This document shows positions 27,995 to 37,334 of a stretch of 64,000 nt of DNA, piece after piece (within the stretch, counting starts at the first letter, position 1; each line of letters begins with the position of its first letter). The position numbers and the translations under genes were made by a program. Where the stretch lies: contig JAKOVL010000190.1 of NCBI GenBank assembly GCA_029782095.1, positions 1 through 64,000 of the forward strand. The letters run 5' to 3'. The stretch is from Bacillota bacterium. GTDB lineage: Bacteria > Bacillota > Dethiobacteria > DTU022. The notes under the pieces were generated by a model, which worked only from the letters and a program-made list of their open reading frames with translations, made no database searches and was not told the DNA's origin.

Positions 27995-30900
27995 ATGGCT
28001 GAAAGAAAGACGCCCCTGGATCAGAAAAAAAAGCGAGGCAGCAGCCGCCATAAAAGTAGAAAATTATTGAAAAACGATCTGGTACGAAAGATTCTCATTG
28101 CCGCAGGCATATTCGTCCTTGTAGCCGGGATTGCTGGCGCCATCATGGGGTTAATCTTTATCTCGGACGCACCCGAAATCGATCGGGCCGCCCTGGAGAC
28201 TGTGCAGACCTCTTACCTTTACGACAAAAACAATCAAGAAGTGGCGGCCCTGCACGGGGAAGAAAACCGCATTCTCGTACCCCTGTCGGATATCCCGGAC
28301 CACGTGCAGAAGGCGTTTATCGCCATAGAGGACGAGCGCTTTGAAAAGCATTTTGGCTGGGATATAATCGGCTTTATGCGGGCCATAGTGGTGAATTTGC
28401 GCACCCGCAGCTTCACCCAGGGCGCCAGCACGATTACCCAGCAGCTGGTGCAGAACGCCTTCCTCACCACCGAGAAAACCATCAAGCGCAAAACCCAGGA
28501 GATCTGGCTGGCGATCAAATTCGAGCGCCAGTATTCCAAGGAAGAGATCCTGGAGATGTACCTGAACCGGATCTATTTCGGCAATGGCGCTTACGGCGTG
28601 GAAGCTGCCGCCCAAACTTACTTCAACAAAAGTGTAGGCGAGCTGGACCTCCATGAAGCGGCCTACCTGGCGGCCATAGTGCGTTCACCCGAGTATTACA
28701 ATCCTTTTGCCAATGAAGAAGCGGGGATCGCCCGGACAAAACTGGTGCTGGGCAATATGAAGCGCCTTAAGTTCATCGGTGACGCAGAATACCAGCAGGC
28801 TCTGAACGCTGAATTCGTCTATGGAGAGCCGCCCACTTTTGCTTACCCCCACCCCTACTTTGTCGATTACGTGGTCCACCATGAACTGGTCGATATTTTA
28901 AGCGAACTGCCGGAATACGGAAGCCGGGAGGAAGCGTACAAGGCCATCTATACGGGGGGGTTAAAGGTTTACACCACCCTGGATAGAGCCATCCAGGCCC
29001 ACGTGGAAAATGTGCTTAACAACCACGATCTGTACCCCCGCACCCTCTATATCAACATGGATAAGCTGCAGGAAGCGATCAACGCCAACAACGGCAGGCT
29101 CCCGGCGGACTACCCCAACGCTTACATCGACGAAGAAAACGGTAAACCGCAGCCCCAGTCCGCCCTGGTTTTGGCTGACCCGAAAACAGGGGCCATCTGG
29201 GCCCTGGGCGGCGGCCGGGACTACGCCAAAAAACGCAACGAAGATCTGCGCTATTTGAGCAAACGCCAGCCCGGTTCGGCGATCAAGCCGGTCATCACCT
29301 ACGCTCCGGCCATCGAGGAAGGACTGCTGGGCGCCGGCTCGGCCCTGGACGACGCGCCCCTGATCGGGCCGGGGGGCTGGTTCCCGGAAAACTATGATGG
29401 CAACTTCCGGGGCATGGTCACCGCGCGCACCGCCCTGGCTTATTCGTACAACCTTCCCGCAGTGCGGGCCTACCAGGCCCTGGGCCTGGAGAAGGGAGCC
29501 GATTACGCCTACCGGATGGGCCTTTCCACCTACGATCTCTCCAAGAAAGAAGTGCGGGACAAGCTGGGCCCCAGCTGGACCCTCGGCTCCCGCGAGGTGA
29601 CCGCCCTGGAGATGGCCCAGGCTTTCAGCGTTTTCGCCAATAACGGGGTCAGGGTCGATTTGCACGCCGTCCAGCGGATCGAGGACCACAACGGGCAGGT
29701 CATTTATGAGCATAAAGCTGATCCACAGCAGATTTTATCGCCCCAGACCACTTTTATCATTAACGACATCCTCCAGGACGTGGTCCGCTACACCACCGCC
29801 CGGGGGCTGCAAAGCCCGCGCCCCATGGCGGCCAAGACCGGCACCACTGACGACGCCCGGGATATTTACCTGTGCGCCTATGCCCCCAACATCGTCGCCT
29901 CTTTCTGGATGGGCTACGACATCAACCTGATGGGTTCTATTCCCAACGGCTGGAATTACACCACCGCCGTCTTGCGGCAGGTTTTCAGCAAAGTATTTGA
30001 AACCCTGCCGGTGGAACATTTCCCGCCGGCGCCCGGCGGCGTGGTGCGGCGGGAAGTATGCTCCAAGTCGGGCCTGCTGCCCAGCGATGAGTGCCGGGAG
30101 GCAGAGGCGGTGGTTTCCGATTATTTCCTGGCCAACCACGTTCCCCGGGTCACCTGCAACATGCACGTCACGCTGGAAATTTGCGAGGCTTCCGGGGACC
30201 TGGCCAATGAGTACTGCCCGGAAGATCAGGTTAAGACAAAGTCATTTTTTATCCGCCCCGATTATATCACCACCGATGGGCGCTGGCCGAAGGGGGCGGG
30301 GCGGAAGCCGGCAGATGCAGGGGATAAGCCGCCCACCGAAAAGTGCAGCGTCCACACGGAGTTTTCCGGAGGGATAACCTCTTTCACCGCCGAAGAAAGA
30401 GGCAATTATATCCGCCTGGAATGGAAGCACAGCGGCCCGCGGGTGGAAGAGTTTTATCTTTACAGGCAAACCGTGGGCGAAACCGATCTGGAGTTTCTGG
30501 CAACCCGGCCCGGCAACCTTCGCCGCTATGACGACAGGGACGTGCAGCCCGGAAAGACCTATATTTACAGTATTTACGCCGTCTACCAGCACGGCCACTC
30601 CGAGGCGGTGTCAGTGAGGATCACCTTCAAAGAGCCGCCCCAGCCGCCGCCCAGACCCAAGTCTTTCAAGGCTGAACAAATTGATGACAACAAGATCAAA
30701 CTTAGCTGGGATTATAGTGATGCGAATATTGACGGTTTTATTATTACTAGAATTGTTAATGATGCAAGTAAGCTACAGATAAATATTGAGAAAACAATGA
30801 ACAGTTATGTTGACGAAGATCTGACACCCGGAGATTATGCCTATACTATTGTAGCAGTAAAGGATGGCATCACTTCTGAAGCAGCAGGGCCTACACAAAC

Positions 30901-31000
30901 AATTACTATTGGAGAAACCGGTGCTGCCGGCACCGGCAGCTTCCTCTGGTCCTTGCTCAGCCGGGCCCTGCCGCAGCGGCTTGCCTCCTGGATTTACTAA
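27995..31000 (+). CDS. Penicillin-binding protein 1A family with two C-terminal fibronectin type III-like domains
   Basis: Transglycosylase EDERFEKHFGWD, GASTITQQLVQN; transpeptidase RQPGSAIKP, KTGTTDDARD; FN3-like tail; ATG at 27995 after AGAGGAGGC. Confidence 0.95.
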   Translation: MAERKTPLDQKKKRGSSRHKSRKLLKNDLVRKILIAAGIFVLVAGIAGAIMGLIFISDAPEIDRAALETVQTSYLYDKNNQEVAALHGEENRILVPLSDIPDHVQKAFIAIEDERFEKHFGWDIIGFMRAIVVNLRTRSFTQGASTITQQLVQNAFLTTEKTIKRKTQEIWLAIKFERQYSKEEILEMYLNRIYFGNGAYGVEAAAQTYFNKSVGELDLHEAAYLAAIVRSPEYYNPFANEEAGIARTKLVLGNMKRLKFIGDAEYQQALNAEFVYGEPPTFAYPHPYFVDYVVHHELVDILSELPEYGSREEAYKAIYTGGLKVYTTLDRAIQAHVENVLNNHDLYPRTLYINMDKLQEAINANNGRLPADYPNAYIDEENGKPQPQSALVLADPKTGAIWALGGGRDYAKKRNEDLRYLSKRQPGSAIKPVITYAPAIEEGLLGAGSALDDAPLIGPGGWFPENYDGNFRGMVTARTALAYSYNLPAVRAYQALGLEKGADYAYRMGLSTYDLSKKEVRDKLGPSWTLGSREVTALEMAQAFSVFANNGVRVDLHAVQRIEDHNGQVIYEHKADPQQILSPQTTFIINDILQDVVRYTTARGLQSPRPMAAKTGTTDDARDIYLCAYAPNIVASFWMGYDINLMGSIPNGWNYTTAVLRQVFSKVFETLPVEHFPPAPGGVVRREVCSKSGLLPSDECREAEAVVSDYFLANHVPRVTCNMHVTLEICEASGDLANEYCPEDQVKTKSFFIRPDYITTDGRWPKGAGRKPADAGDKPPTEKCSVHTEFSGGITSFTAEERGNYIRLEWKHSGPRVEEFYLYRQTVGETDLEFLATRPGNLRRYDDRDVQPGKTYIYSIYAVYQHGHSEAVSVRITFKEPPQPPPRPKSFKAEQIDDNKIKLSWDYSDANIDGFIITRIVNDASKLQINIEKTMNSYVDEDLTPGDYAYTIVAVKDGITSEAAGPTQTITIGETGAAGTGSFLWSLLSRALPQRLASWIY

Positions 31001-31024
31001 CCTCATACAGTGGCGCAAAACACG

Positions 31025-31056
31025 AAGGGGCGGTCGCACCGCCCCTTAAATTTTTT
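31025..31056 (+). terminator. Rho-independent terminator of the PBP gene
   Basis: AAGGGGCGGT-CGC-ACCGCCCCTT followed by AAATTTTTT. Confidence 0.88.
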
Positions 31057-31110
31057 CTAAGATTTAACGGGCCAGCGAAGTCTGAACTGTTCAGTAATCC
31101 GCCCTGGCTG

Positions 31111-31407
31111 CTATTCCGATTCCCGGCCTGCGGCTTCCTGCCTCTGGGACCACCAGTAGACCCCGTCTTTACGCCGGCTGCAGCGCTTTTTGGCGTAAAG
31201 ATCGAACAGGGCCTGGGCGACCCGGGTGGCCGGCTGCTGGTGAGCTCCGCACCCGGCGCCAAAAAGCCGCTCTCCCTCCCGCTTCAGTTCACGCCACTGC
31301 CGCGGGTATTCCATGCGCAGCTCCTCTACCAGCTGGGCGGTGGTTTTCTCCACCCCCGGCTCCAGCAGGCTCAACAGCAGCTGCTCCAGCTGCTCTTGCT
31401 CCACCAT
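31111..31407 (-). CDS. Small hypothetical protein (about 98 aa)
   Basis: Start at MVEQEQLEQ after AGGAGG; the longer ORF upstream of it is repeat-derived. Confidence 0.65.
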   Translation of the reverse strand: MVEQEQLEQLLLSLLEPGVEKTTAQLVEELRMEYPRQWRELKREGERLFGAGCGAHQQPATRVAQALFDLYAKKRCSRRKDGVYWWSQRQEAAGRESE

Positions 31408-31448
31408 CTCGATCCTCCTAAACCGAAATCTTGCCAACGACGGCTGTG

Positions 31449-31485
31449 CCCTCTCCCACCAGGGGAGAGGGTTAGGGAGAGGGGG
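31449..31485. repeat. GC-rich palindromic element (CCCTCTCCCACCAGGGGAGAGGGTTAGGGAGAGGGGG)
   Basis: Inverted repeat, same type as the neighbours. Confidence 0.7.
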
Positions 31486-31528
31486 AAAAACCGAAAGCAG
31501 GACGATTCCTAAAACCGTCACCCCCTCC

Positions 31529-31559
31529 CCGACCCTCCCCCATCAAGGGGGAGGGGGTT
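31529..31559. repeat. Palindromic element copy A: CCGACCCTCCCCCATCAAGGGGGAGGGGGTT
   Basis: 31-nt identical to 31651..31681; self-complementary arms. Confidence 0.85.
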
Positions 31560-31650
31560 TTTAACTCCTGGCCCCTGAATTTCCTTAAATGCCTAAGGCC
31601 TGCTTCCCCGTTTCTCCTGGCTCCCGAATCCTGTCTCCAGCTTCAAGCCC

Positions 31651-31681
31651 CCGACCCTCCCCCATCAAGGGGGAGGGGGTT
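31651..31681. repeat. Palindromic element copy B, identical to copy A
   Basis: Exact 31-nt match by eye. Confidence 0.85.
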
Positions 31682-31693
31682 CAAACCCCGCCT

Positions 31694-34084
31694 TTATCCC
31701 AGCTCTACAACGGTAACCCCTTCTCCCCCCTCGGCGGGGGCGCCGCCCCGGAAGGTGCGCACCAGGCGGTGCTCCTTTAAATAAGCACGCAGTCCGGCTT
31801 TCAATTTGCCCGTGCCCTTGCCGTGGATCAGGGTGACCCGGGTCAATCCGGCCCAGGCAGCGTCATCAAGGTATTTATCCACCGCGGGCAACGCTTCCTC
31901 CACGGTGAAGCCGCGCAGGTCCATCTCACTGCGCACGTCCACATCTTTGCTTACAGTATAGCCGCCCGGGCGGGCCGGCTTTTCTTCCTTTTCCCGGCCG
32001 TGCCAGCGACACAGTTCCTGCCTGGGGAGCTGAACCCGCATCGGCCCCACCTGGACCAAAACCTCTTCTCCGGCCAGGGCGATAATCTCCCCCTTCTGGC
32101 GCAGGCTGCGCACCAGGATTTCTTTGCCCGGAACAATTTCTTCTTCCGGCAAGGGAGAATACGCCCCCGGTTCATGCTCTGCCGGCTGCTCCAGTTCCCG
32201 GCGCAGGGCATGCAGCTTCTGGCGGACCTGCTCCGCCCGCCCCAGGCCTTCCGCCCCCCCGGCAGAGCGAATCCGGTGCAGCTCGGCAATCAGGGCATCG
32301 GCGCTGCTCTTGGCGCGGCGGATGATCCGCCGGGCTTCCTCCCGGGCTTCCCTTAAAATTTCCTCCCTGCGGGCGTGCAGCTGCTCTCGCTGCTGCTCCA
32401 GCTCCCGGCGCAGCGCATCGGCGCGGGCCTGGTCCAGAGAAGCCTGGCGGCTGTCCCGCTGAAAGCGCCGCTGCTCCTCCACCAGGCTGGTAATAATCTC
32501 CTCCAGCTGCTCGTGTTCGCGGTGCAGCATCTCCCGGGCCTGCTCCAGCAGCTCCGGCGCCAGCCCCAGCCTGCCGGCGATGACAAAGGCATTGCTCTGG
32601 CCGGGCACGCCCTGCAGCAGGCGGTAAGTGGGGGAAAGGGTTTCCGGGTCAAATTCCATGGCCCCGTTCTGCATCCCTTCGCGAACCTGGGCAAAAAGTT
32701 TCAACTCATTGATATGGGTGGTGGCTACCGCCAGGCCGCCGCGACGGGAGAGCTCCGCCAGGATGGCCATGGCCAGGGCCGCCCCTTCCGATGGATCAGT
32801 CCCGGCACCCAGTTCATCCAGGAGGACCAGGGAAGAGGAGGTCGCCTCTTCCATGATCGAAATGATATTTTTCATATGCCCGGAAAAAGTGCTTAAACTC
32901 TGGGCGATACTCTGTTCGTCACCAATATCGGCGCGAATGCAATCAAAAACCGGAAGAGCGCTGTCCGGGCCCGCCGGAATATGCAGGCCGCACTGGGCCA
33001 TGATGCACAACAGGCCGATGGTCTTTAAGGCTACCGTCTTGCCCCCGGTATTGGGACCGGTAATCACCAGGATGCGGTTGTCGCCGCCCAGGGTTACATT
33101 CAGGGGGACTGGTTCCTGCAGCAGTGGATGGCGGGCATCTACCAGGCGCAGCCACGCGCTGCTGGAGCTGTGCAGCGCCGGCTCAACTCCCCCTTGGGCC
33201 AGGCTGAGCCTTCCCCGGGCCACGATCAGGTCCAGCTCGGCATAGAGGAGGCGATCCTGCAGCAGCTCTGCGGCGTCGGCGGCCACAAGCGCGCTGAGCT
33301 CGCTTAAAATCCTCTCTATTTCACGCTCAACCTGGTTATTTAATGCGGTAAGCCGGTTCTGCAGCTGCACCACCGGCAAAGGCTCGATGAACAGCGTGGC
33401 CCCGCTGGCCGACTGGTCATGCAGCACTCCGTTCAGCTGCCGGCGGTACTCCTGCTTTACCGGTAGAACATAGCGCCCATTGCGAATGGTCACCAGCGGC
33501 TCCTGCAGGTAGCGGCGGGTGTGGGGACTATGGAGGTAGCTGTCCAGTTTCTCCCGGATCTGCTCCTGCAGGGCGCGCTGCTTTCTTCTTAAATCTGACA
33601 GCGCTGCCGAGGCGCTGTCCAGAACCTGTCCTTCCTCATCAACAGAAGTTTGCAGCCGCCGGGCCAGAGGGGCAAAGTCCTCCAGAGAGGATACTATTTC
33701 TGCAAGCAAGGGGAAAAGGTCGCGCTGCTCCGGCGCTTTCATAAACTGCTTCCAGCGGGCCACCCCTTTTAAAAACTGACAGAGGCCGGCCAGCTCGGCT
33801 CCGCTTAAGACGCCGCCCTTTTGCGCACGCAGCACCGCCGGCTCAATGTCCGCGGTGGGTTGAGGCGAAAAAAGCGCGCGGGCGCAGAGCAGGCGTCCCT
33901 CACCCGTCTCTTTTTGCCGGCGCGCCACGGTTTCAATGCTCTCTGCAGGCATGATCTCCAGTGCCAGCCGGCGGCCCATGGGGGTCACCGTTAGGTCGGC
34001 CAATGACCGGCGAATTTCTGCAAATTCCAGCGATTTAATCTCCCGTTCCCGGATTACGTTCAATGCTGGCTCTCCTCGATACAT
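31694..34084 (-). CDS. mutS2: Endonuclease MutS2 (start may be TTG near 34063)
   Basis: GPNTGGKTVALKTIGLL, LVLLDELGAGTDPSEGAALA, C-terminal Smr domain VTLIHGKGTGKLKAGLRAYL. Confidence 0.96.
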   Translation of the reverse strand: MYRGEPALNVIREREIKSLEFAEIRRSLADLTVTPMGRRLALEIMPAESIETVARRQKETGEGRLLCARALFSPQPTADIEPAVLRAQKGGVLSGAELAGLCQFLKGVARWKQFMKAPEQRDLFPLLAEIVSSLEDFAPLARRLQTSVDEEGQVLDSASAALSDLRRKQRALQEQIREKLDSYLHSPHTRRYLQEPLVTIRNGRYVLPVKQEYRRQLNGVLHDQSASGATLFIEPLPVVQLQNRLTALNNQVEREIERILSELSALVAADAAELLQDRLLYAELDLIVARGRLSLAQGGVEPALHSSSSAWLRLVDARHPLLQEPVPLNVTLGGDNRILVITGPNTGGKTVALKTIGLLCIMAQCGLHIPAGPDSALPVFDCIRADIGDEQSIAQSLSTFSGHMKNIISIMEEATSSSLVLLDELGAGTDPSEGAALAMAILAELSRRGGLAVATTHINELKLFAQVREGMQNGAMEFDPETLSPTYRLLQGVPGQSNAFVIAGRLGLAPELLEQAREMLHREHEQLEEIITSLVEEQRRFQRDSRQASLDQARADALRRELEQQREQLHARREEILREAREEARRIIRRAKSSADALIAELHRIRSAGGAEGLGRAEQVRQKLHALRRELEQPAEHEPGAYSPLPEEEIVPGKEILVRSLRQKGEIIALAGEEVLVQVGPMRVQLPRQELCRWHGREKEEKPARPGGYTVSKDVDVRSEMDLRGFTVEEALPAVDKYLDDAAWAGLTRVTLIHGKGTGKLKAGLRAYLKEHRLVRTFRGGAPAEGGEGVTVVELG

Positions 34085-34658
34085 AGTTGTTGCCTTTTAT
34101 GTAAAAGCGCAGCAGCTTCTCCTTGGCCTGAGAAATGCCGATACGCGGTGCACTGACCACGTCAAAATGCGCAGGCCCGCCTGTCGCGATCCATAGCGGC
34201 TCCTCGCGCAGATCATGGCCGTTCAATGAAGTGTCAATGTTCAAAGCGCGGCACAGCTTTCCCGGTCCGTTGGCCAGGTTCACCAGGTTTAAAGCTATAC
34301 CGCGGCGCCGCCGCATCAGCTCCACCCCTTCCAGGGGCTGCAGGGCCCGCACCAGCACCGCCTCACCCACGCCCTCCGGGCCGGAGGTGACATTAAAACA
34401 GTAATGGTTGCCGTAAATGAAGTAGACATAGGCCCGGCCAGGGGGGCCGAACATGGGCGCATTGCGGCGGGTCATGCCCCGGGCGGCGTGGCACGCCGGG
34501 TCGTCTTTGCTTAAGTAGGCTTCGGTTTCCACGATGATGCCGGCCGCCAGTCCTTCTGCCGTGCGGCGGCAGAGAAGTTGGCCCAAGAGGGCCCGGGCCA
34601 GGCTCACCGTGTCCTGGAGGTAAAAGGAAAACGGTAAAGGCTGCGGCCGCAAATTCAT
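34035..34658 (-). CDS. DNA-3-methyladenine glycosylase (AAG/MPG family)
   Basis: ETEAYLSKDDPACHAARGMTRRNAPMFGPPGRAYVYFIYGNHYCFNVTS. Confidence 0.95.
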   Translation of the reverse strand: MNLRPQPLPFSFYLQDTVSLARALLGQLLCRRTAEGLAAGIIVETEAYLSKDDPACHAARGMTRRNAPMFGPPGRAYVYFIYGNHYCFNVTSGPEGVGEAVLVRALQPLEGVELMRRRRGIALNLVNLANGPGKLCRALNIDTSLNGHDLREEPLWIATGGPAHFDVVSAPRIGISQAKEKLLRFYIKGNNYVSRRASIERNPGTGD

Positions 34659-36409
34659 CTCTTACAGCCGCGGCGCCGCTTCGCTTTGAGGACCATTTCC
34701 AGCCGCTCCCGGGGTAAAGTATTGAGCACATCCGCCTCCTCCAGCCAGCCCCGGCGCGCCGCGGTGACGCCGTAGCGCATATCTTCCATGGTCACAGTGC
34801 TATGGGCGTCGGTATTTATGGTTATCAACACCCCTGCTTCCCTGGCCCGGCGCAGGTGGATATCGGGCAGGTCCAGCCGCTGGGGCGAAGCATTTAACTC
34901 GAGGATGGTGCCCGTGGCCGCCGCCTGCCGGATCAGGCACTCCACGTCCACCTGGTAGCTGCCGCGGCTGCCCAAAAGCCGCCCCGTGGGGTGACCGATG
35001 ATCTGTACCGCCGGGTGCTCCATGGCCCGGCAGATGCGCGCGGTCATCTCTTCGCGCCCCTGTTTAAAGTGGCTGTGCACAGAAGCGATAACCACATCCA
35101 GCTCATCGAGCAAATCGTCGGGGAGATCCAGGGAGCCATCCGGGCGGATATCCACCTCAATGCCGCATAATAGCCGGCAGCGGGGGTTTTTCACGTTAAT
35201 GCTCCGGATCTGGGCGATCTGGCACCGCAGCCGCTCCGGGGAGAGGCCGCCGGCAATCTGCAAGGAGGGCGAGTGATCGGTTATGGCCGCATACTCATAA
35301 CCGAGGGCCTCCGCGGCCGCGGCCATGGCCTCAATGGTGGCAACGCCGTCGCTCCAGTCGCTGTGCAGGTGCAGGTCGCCGCAAATCATATCCGCTTCGA
35401 TCAATTGCGGCAGCCGCCCTTCCTGCGCCGCACGGATCTCTGACCCGTCCTCCCTTAGCTCGGGCGGGATTGGCGGCAGTCCCAGGGCGGCATACAGATC
35501 CGTTTCTTCAGAGAGGGGGACGCGGCCGCGGCTGCTGAACAGACCCTCCCTGGAAAGTGCCAGCCCCGCCTCCCGGGCCAGCGCAGCCAGGCGGGTCCAG
35601 TGTTCGTCCGACCCGGTGGCTGCGGCCAGGGCTGTAGGGAATTCCTCTTCCCCGGTAAAATAAAGCCGCACCGGTACACCGGCTATGGTCCGCACCGTCA
35701 ACCCGTTTTGCTCCGGCGACACATCGAGAAGGCCCGGCTGCCGGGACAAATCTTTCTCCAGGGCAGATCGGCCTGCTTGCCTGCGCAGCGCCACCACCAG
35801 GACAACTTCTCCGACCAGTTCAACGCCGCGCCTCAGCTCTCCGGCAGCCCCGGCCCGCGCTACCGCGGGATGCTCCAGCAGATAACTGTTGAGCTGGTCG
35901 GCCAGGGGTACGGCCACGCCGCGGTGGAATTTTTCCGCGCGGTGGTGCCGCTGCTCGAAGAAATGAATAATATTTTGCTCCAGGCTCCGCCCCAACCCGG
36001 CAAGTTCAGCCACCCGCCCGGCCCGCGCCGCCTCTTCCAGCTGCTCCATGTGCTGAAGCTGCAGCTTTTGAACCAGGGTTGCCGCCGTCTTATAACCCAC
36101 GCCGGGTATGGAAAAAAGAGCCAGCAAGGAGGGGGACACCTCCGCCTCCAGGCGCGCTAGGAATTCGCTGCGCCCGCTTTTCACCAGCTCCGTGATTTTG
36201 CGCGCCAGGGCCGGGCCGATCCCGGGAAGCTGCTCCAGTTTTCCGGCCTCAATCAGCGCAGCCAGGGGCTCGGCGGTGCGAATAACCTGCCGGGCGGCCT
36301 GGCTATAGGCGCGAACTTTATAATCTTTTTCCCCTTTCAAGGCCAGCAGCCCGGCCATGCGCTCCAGGGCTGCCGCCACTTGCCAGTTTTCCACAGCCTT
36401 TTGGACCAC
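34655..36409 (-). CDS. polX: PolX-like protein: HhH/Pol-beta-type N-terminus plus PHP phosphoesterase domain
   Basis: LPGIGPALARKI, IPGVGYKTA HhH motifs; GDLHLHSDWSDG, TDHSPS, NTDAHS PHP motifs. Confidence 0.88.
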   Translation of the reverse strand: MVQKAVENWQVAAALERMAGLLALKGEKDYKVRAYSQAARQVIRTAEPLAALIEAGKLEQLPGIGPALARKITELVKSGRSEFLARLEAEVSPSLLALFSIPGVGYKTAATLVQKLQLQHMEQLEEAARAGRVAELAGLGRSLEQNIIHFFEQRHHRAEKFHRGVAVPLADQLNSYLLEHPAVARAGAAGELRRGVELVGEVVLVVALRRQAGRSALEKDLSRQPGLLDVSPEQNGLTVRTIAGVPVRLYFTGEEEFPTALAAATGSDEHWTRLAALAREAGLALSREGLFSSRGRVPLSEETDLYAALGLPPIPPELREDGSEIRAAQEGRLPQLIEADMICGDLHLHSDWSDGVATIEAMAAAAEALGYEYAAITDHSPSLQIAGGLSPERLRCQIAQIRSINVKNPRCRLLCGIEVDIRPDGSLDLPDDLLDELDVVIASVHSHFKQGREEMTARICRAMEHPAVQIIGHPTGRLLGSRGSYQVDVECLIRQAAATGTILELNASPQRLDLPDIHLRRAREAGVLITINTDAHSTVTMEDMRYGVTAARRGWLEEADVLNTLPRERLEMVLKAKRRRGCKR

Positions 36410-36418
36410 CTGCGTTCT

Positions 36419-37000
36419 TTAAGCTCCGCCGCCGGCAACAGCGTCAAGGTAGAATTCCACGAGCCAATTCTTAAGCGACGTTGCCACCAGGGGCAGGTAT
36501 TCTCCGGCCCAGAGCACCAGTTGCGAGCCGTTGACCGCCTCCACGCACAGGGGCACCGGCACCAGTTGGGCCATGCTGACCAAAAGATAACAGAGGGCCA
36601 CGCCGATAACCAGCCCGATCAGGGCGCCGCCGAGGCGGTTGACCAGGCCGATTACCGGCAGTTTATTAATTGCTTTAAACGAACCGGAAAGCAGGCGGAA
36701 TAAAATCGAAAACACCACGAAAAGCACCACAAAGAGCAGCACCCCCGCCATCAACTCCGCCGCCCGCTCCACTGCCGCTTCCACGCCCAGGAACTGCAGC
36801 GCTTCATGGTAAGAAATGGCACTGAGGGGATCCAGATGCCGCGCCAGCGGCCCGCTGAAAAAGCGGCTGCCGACAAAGGCGAAGACCAGGGCAATCACGA
36901 AGCCAAAGAGGCTGAACAGCTGCTTGACCAGCCCCCGGGAAAAGCCGCTGGCCAGGTAAAATACCAGTATCCCTGCCAGCAGGAGATCAAACCAGTTCAT
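36419..37000 (-). CDS. CvpA family membrane protein
   Basis: MNWFDLLLAGILVFYLASGFSRGLVKQLFSLFG; TM segments; precedes mutS2-like cluster. Confidence 0.85.
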   Translation of the reverse strand: MNWFDLLLAGILVFYLASGFSRGLVKQLFSLFGFVIALVFAFVGSRFFSGPLARHLDPLSAISYHEALQFLGVEAAVERAAELMAGVLLFVVLFVVFSILFRLLSGSFKAINKLPVIGLVNRLGGALIGLVIGVALCYLLVSMAQLVPVPLCVEAVNGSQLVLWAGEYLPLVATSLKNWLVEFYLDAVAGGGA

Positions 37001-37262
37001 CTTCGTCTCCCCTTTCCCTATTCTCGTCAGGGTAGCGCCGCAGCTGCTGTTTCAACCTCAACAGCTCATCGGCCAGGTTAATCGCCGTCAGGACGGCAAT
37101 CTTATAGCGGCTGATACCGCTTTTGCCCGCAGCCAGGATGCGCATCATCTGATCCACGTGGGCAGCGGCCTGCTCCATTTCCCGGGGCGATGAAGGGCCT
37201 TTGATAATATAATCTTCTCCCATTATCGTTACTGTTACCCTGTTTTTCGGTTTATCCTCCAC
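36987..37262 (-). CDS. zapA: Cell division protein ZapA
   Basis: NRVTVTIMGEDYIIKG..., AVLTAINLADELLRLKQQL. Confidence 0.88.
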   Translation of the reverse strand: MEDKPKNRVTVTIMGEDYIIKGPSSPREMEQAAAHVDQMMRILAAGKSGISRYKIAVLTAINLADELLRLKQQLRRYPDENRERGDEDELV

Positions 37263-37334
37263 CCTACTGCTCCTCCCGGCCCGCGACGCATTGCTCTAAT
37301 ATTTCGCGACAGCGGCAGTCAGTTCCTGCCTGGC

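Noticed and set aside
31408-31521. N-terminal extension of ORF 31111..31521
   Set aside because: Encodes repeat text (PPLPNPLPWWERA); internal ATG at 31407 has a proper RBS.
31449-31683. CRISPR array
   Set aside because: Repeats are palindromic, irregularly spaced, with no unique spacers of constant length and no cas genes nearby.
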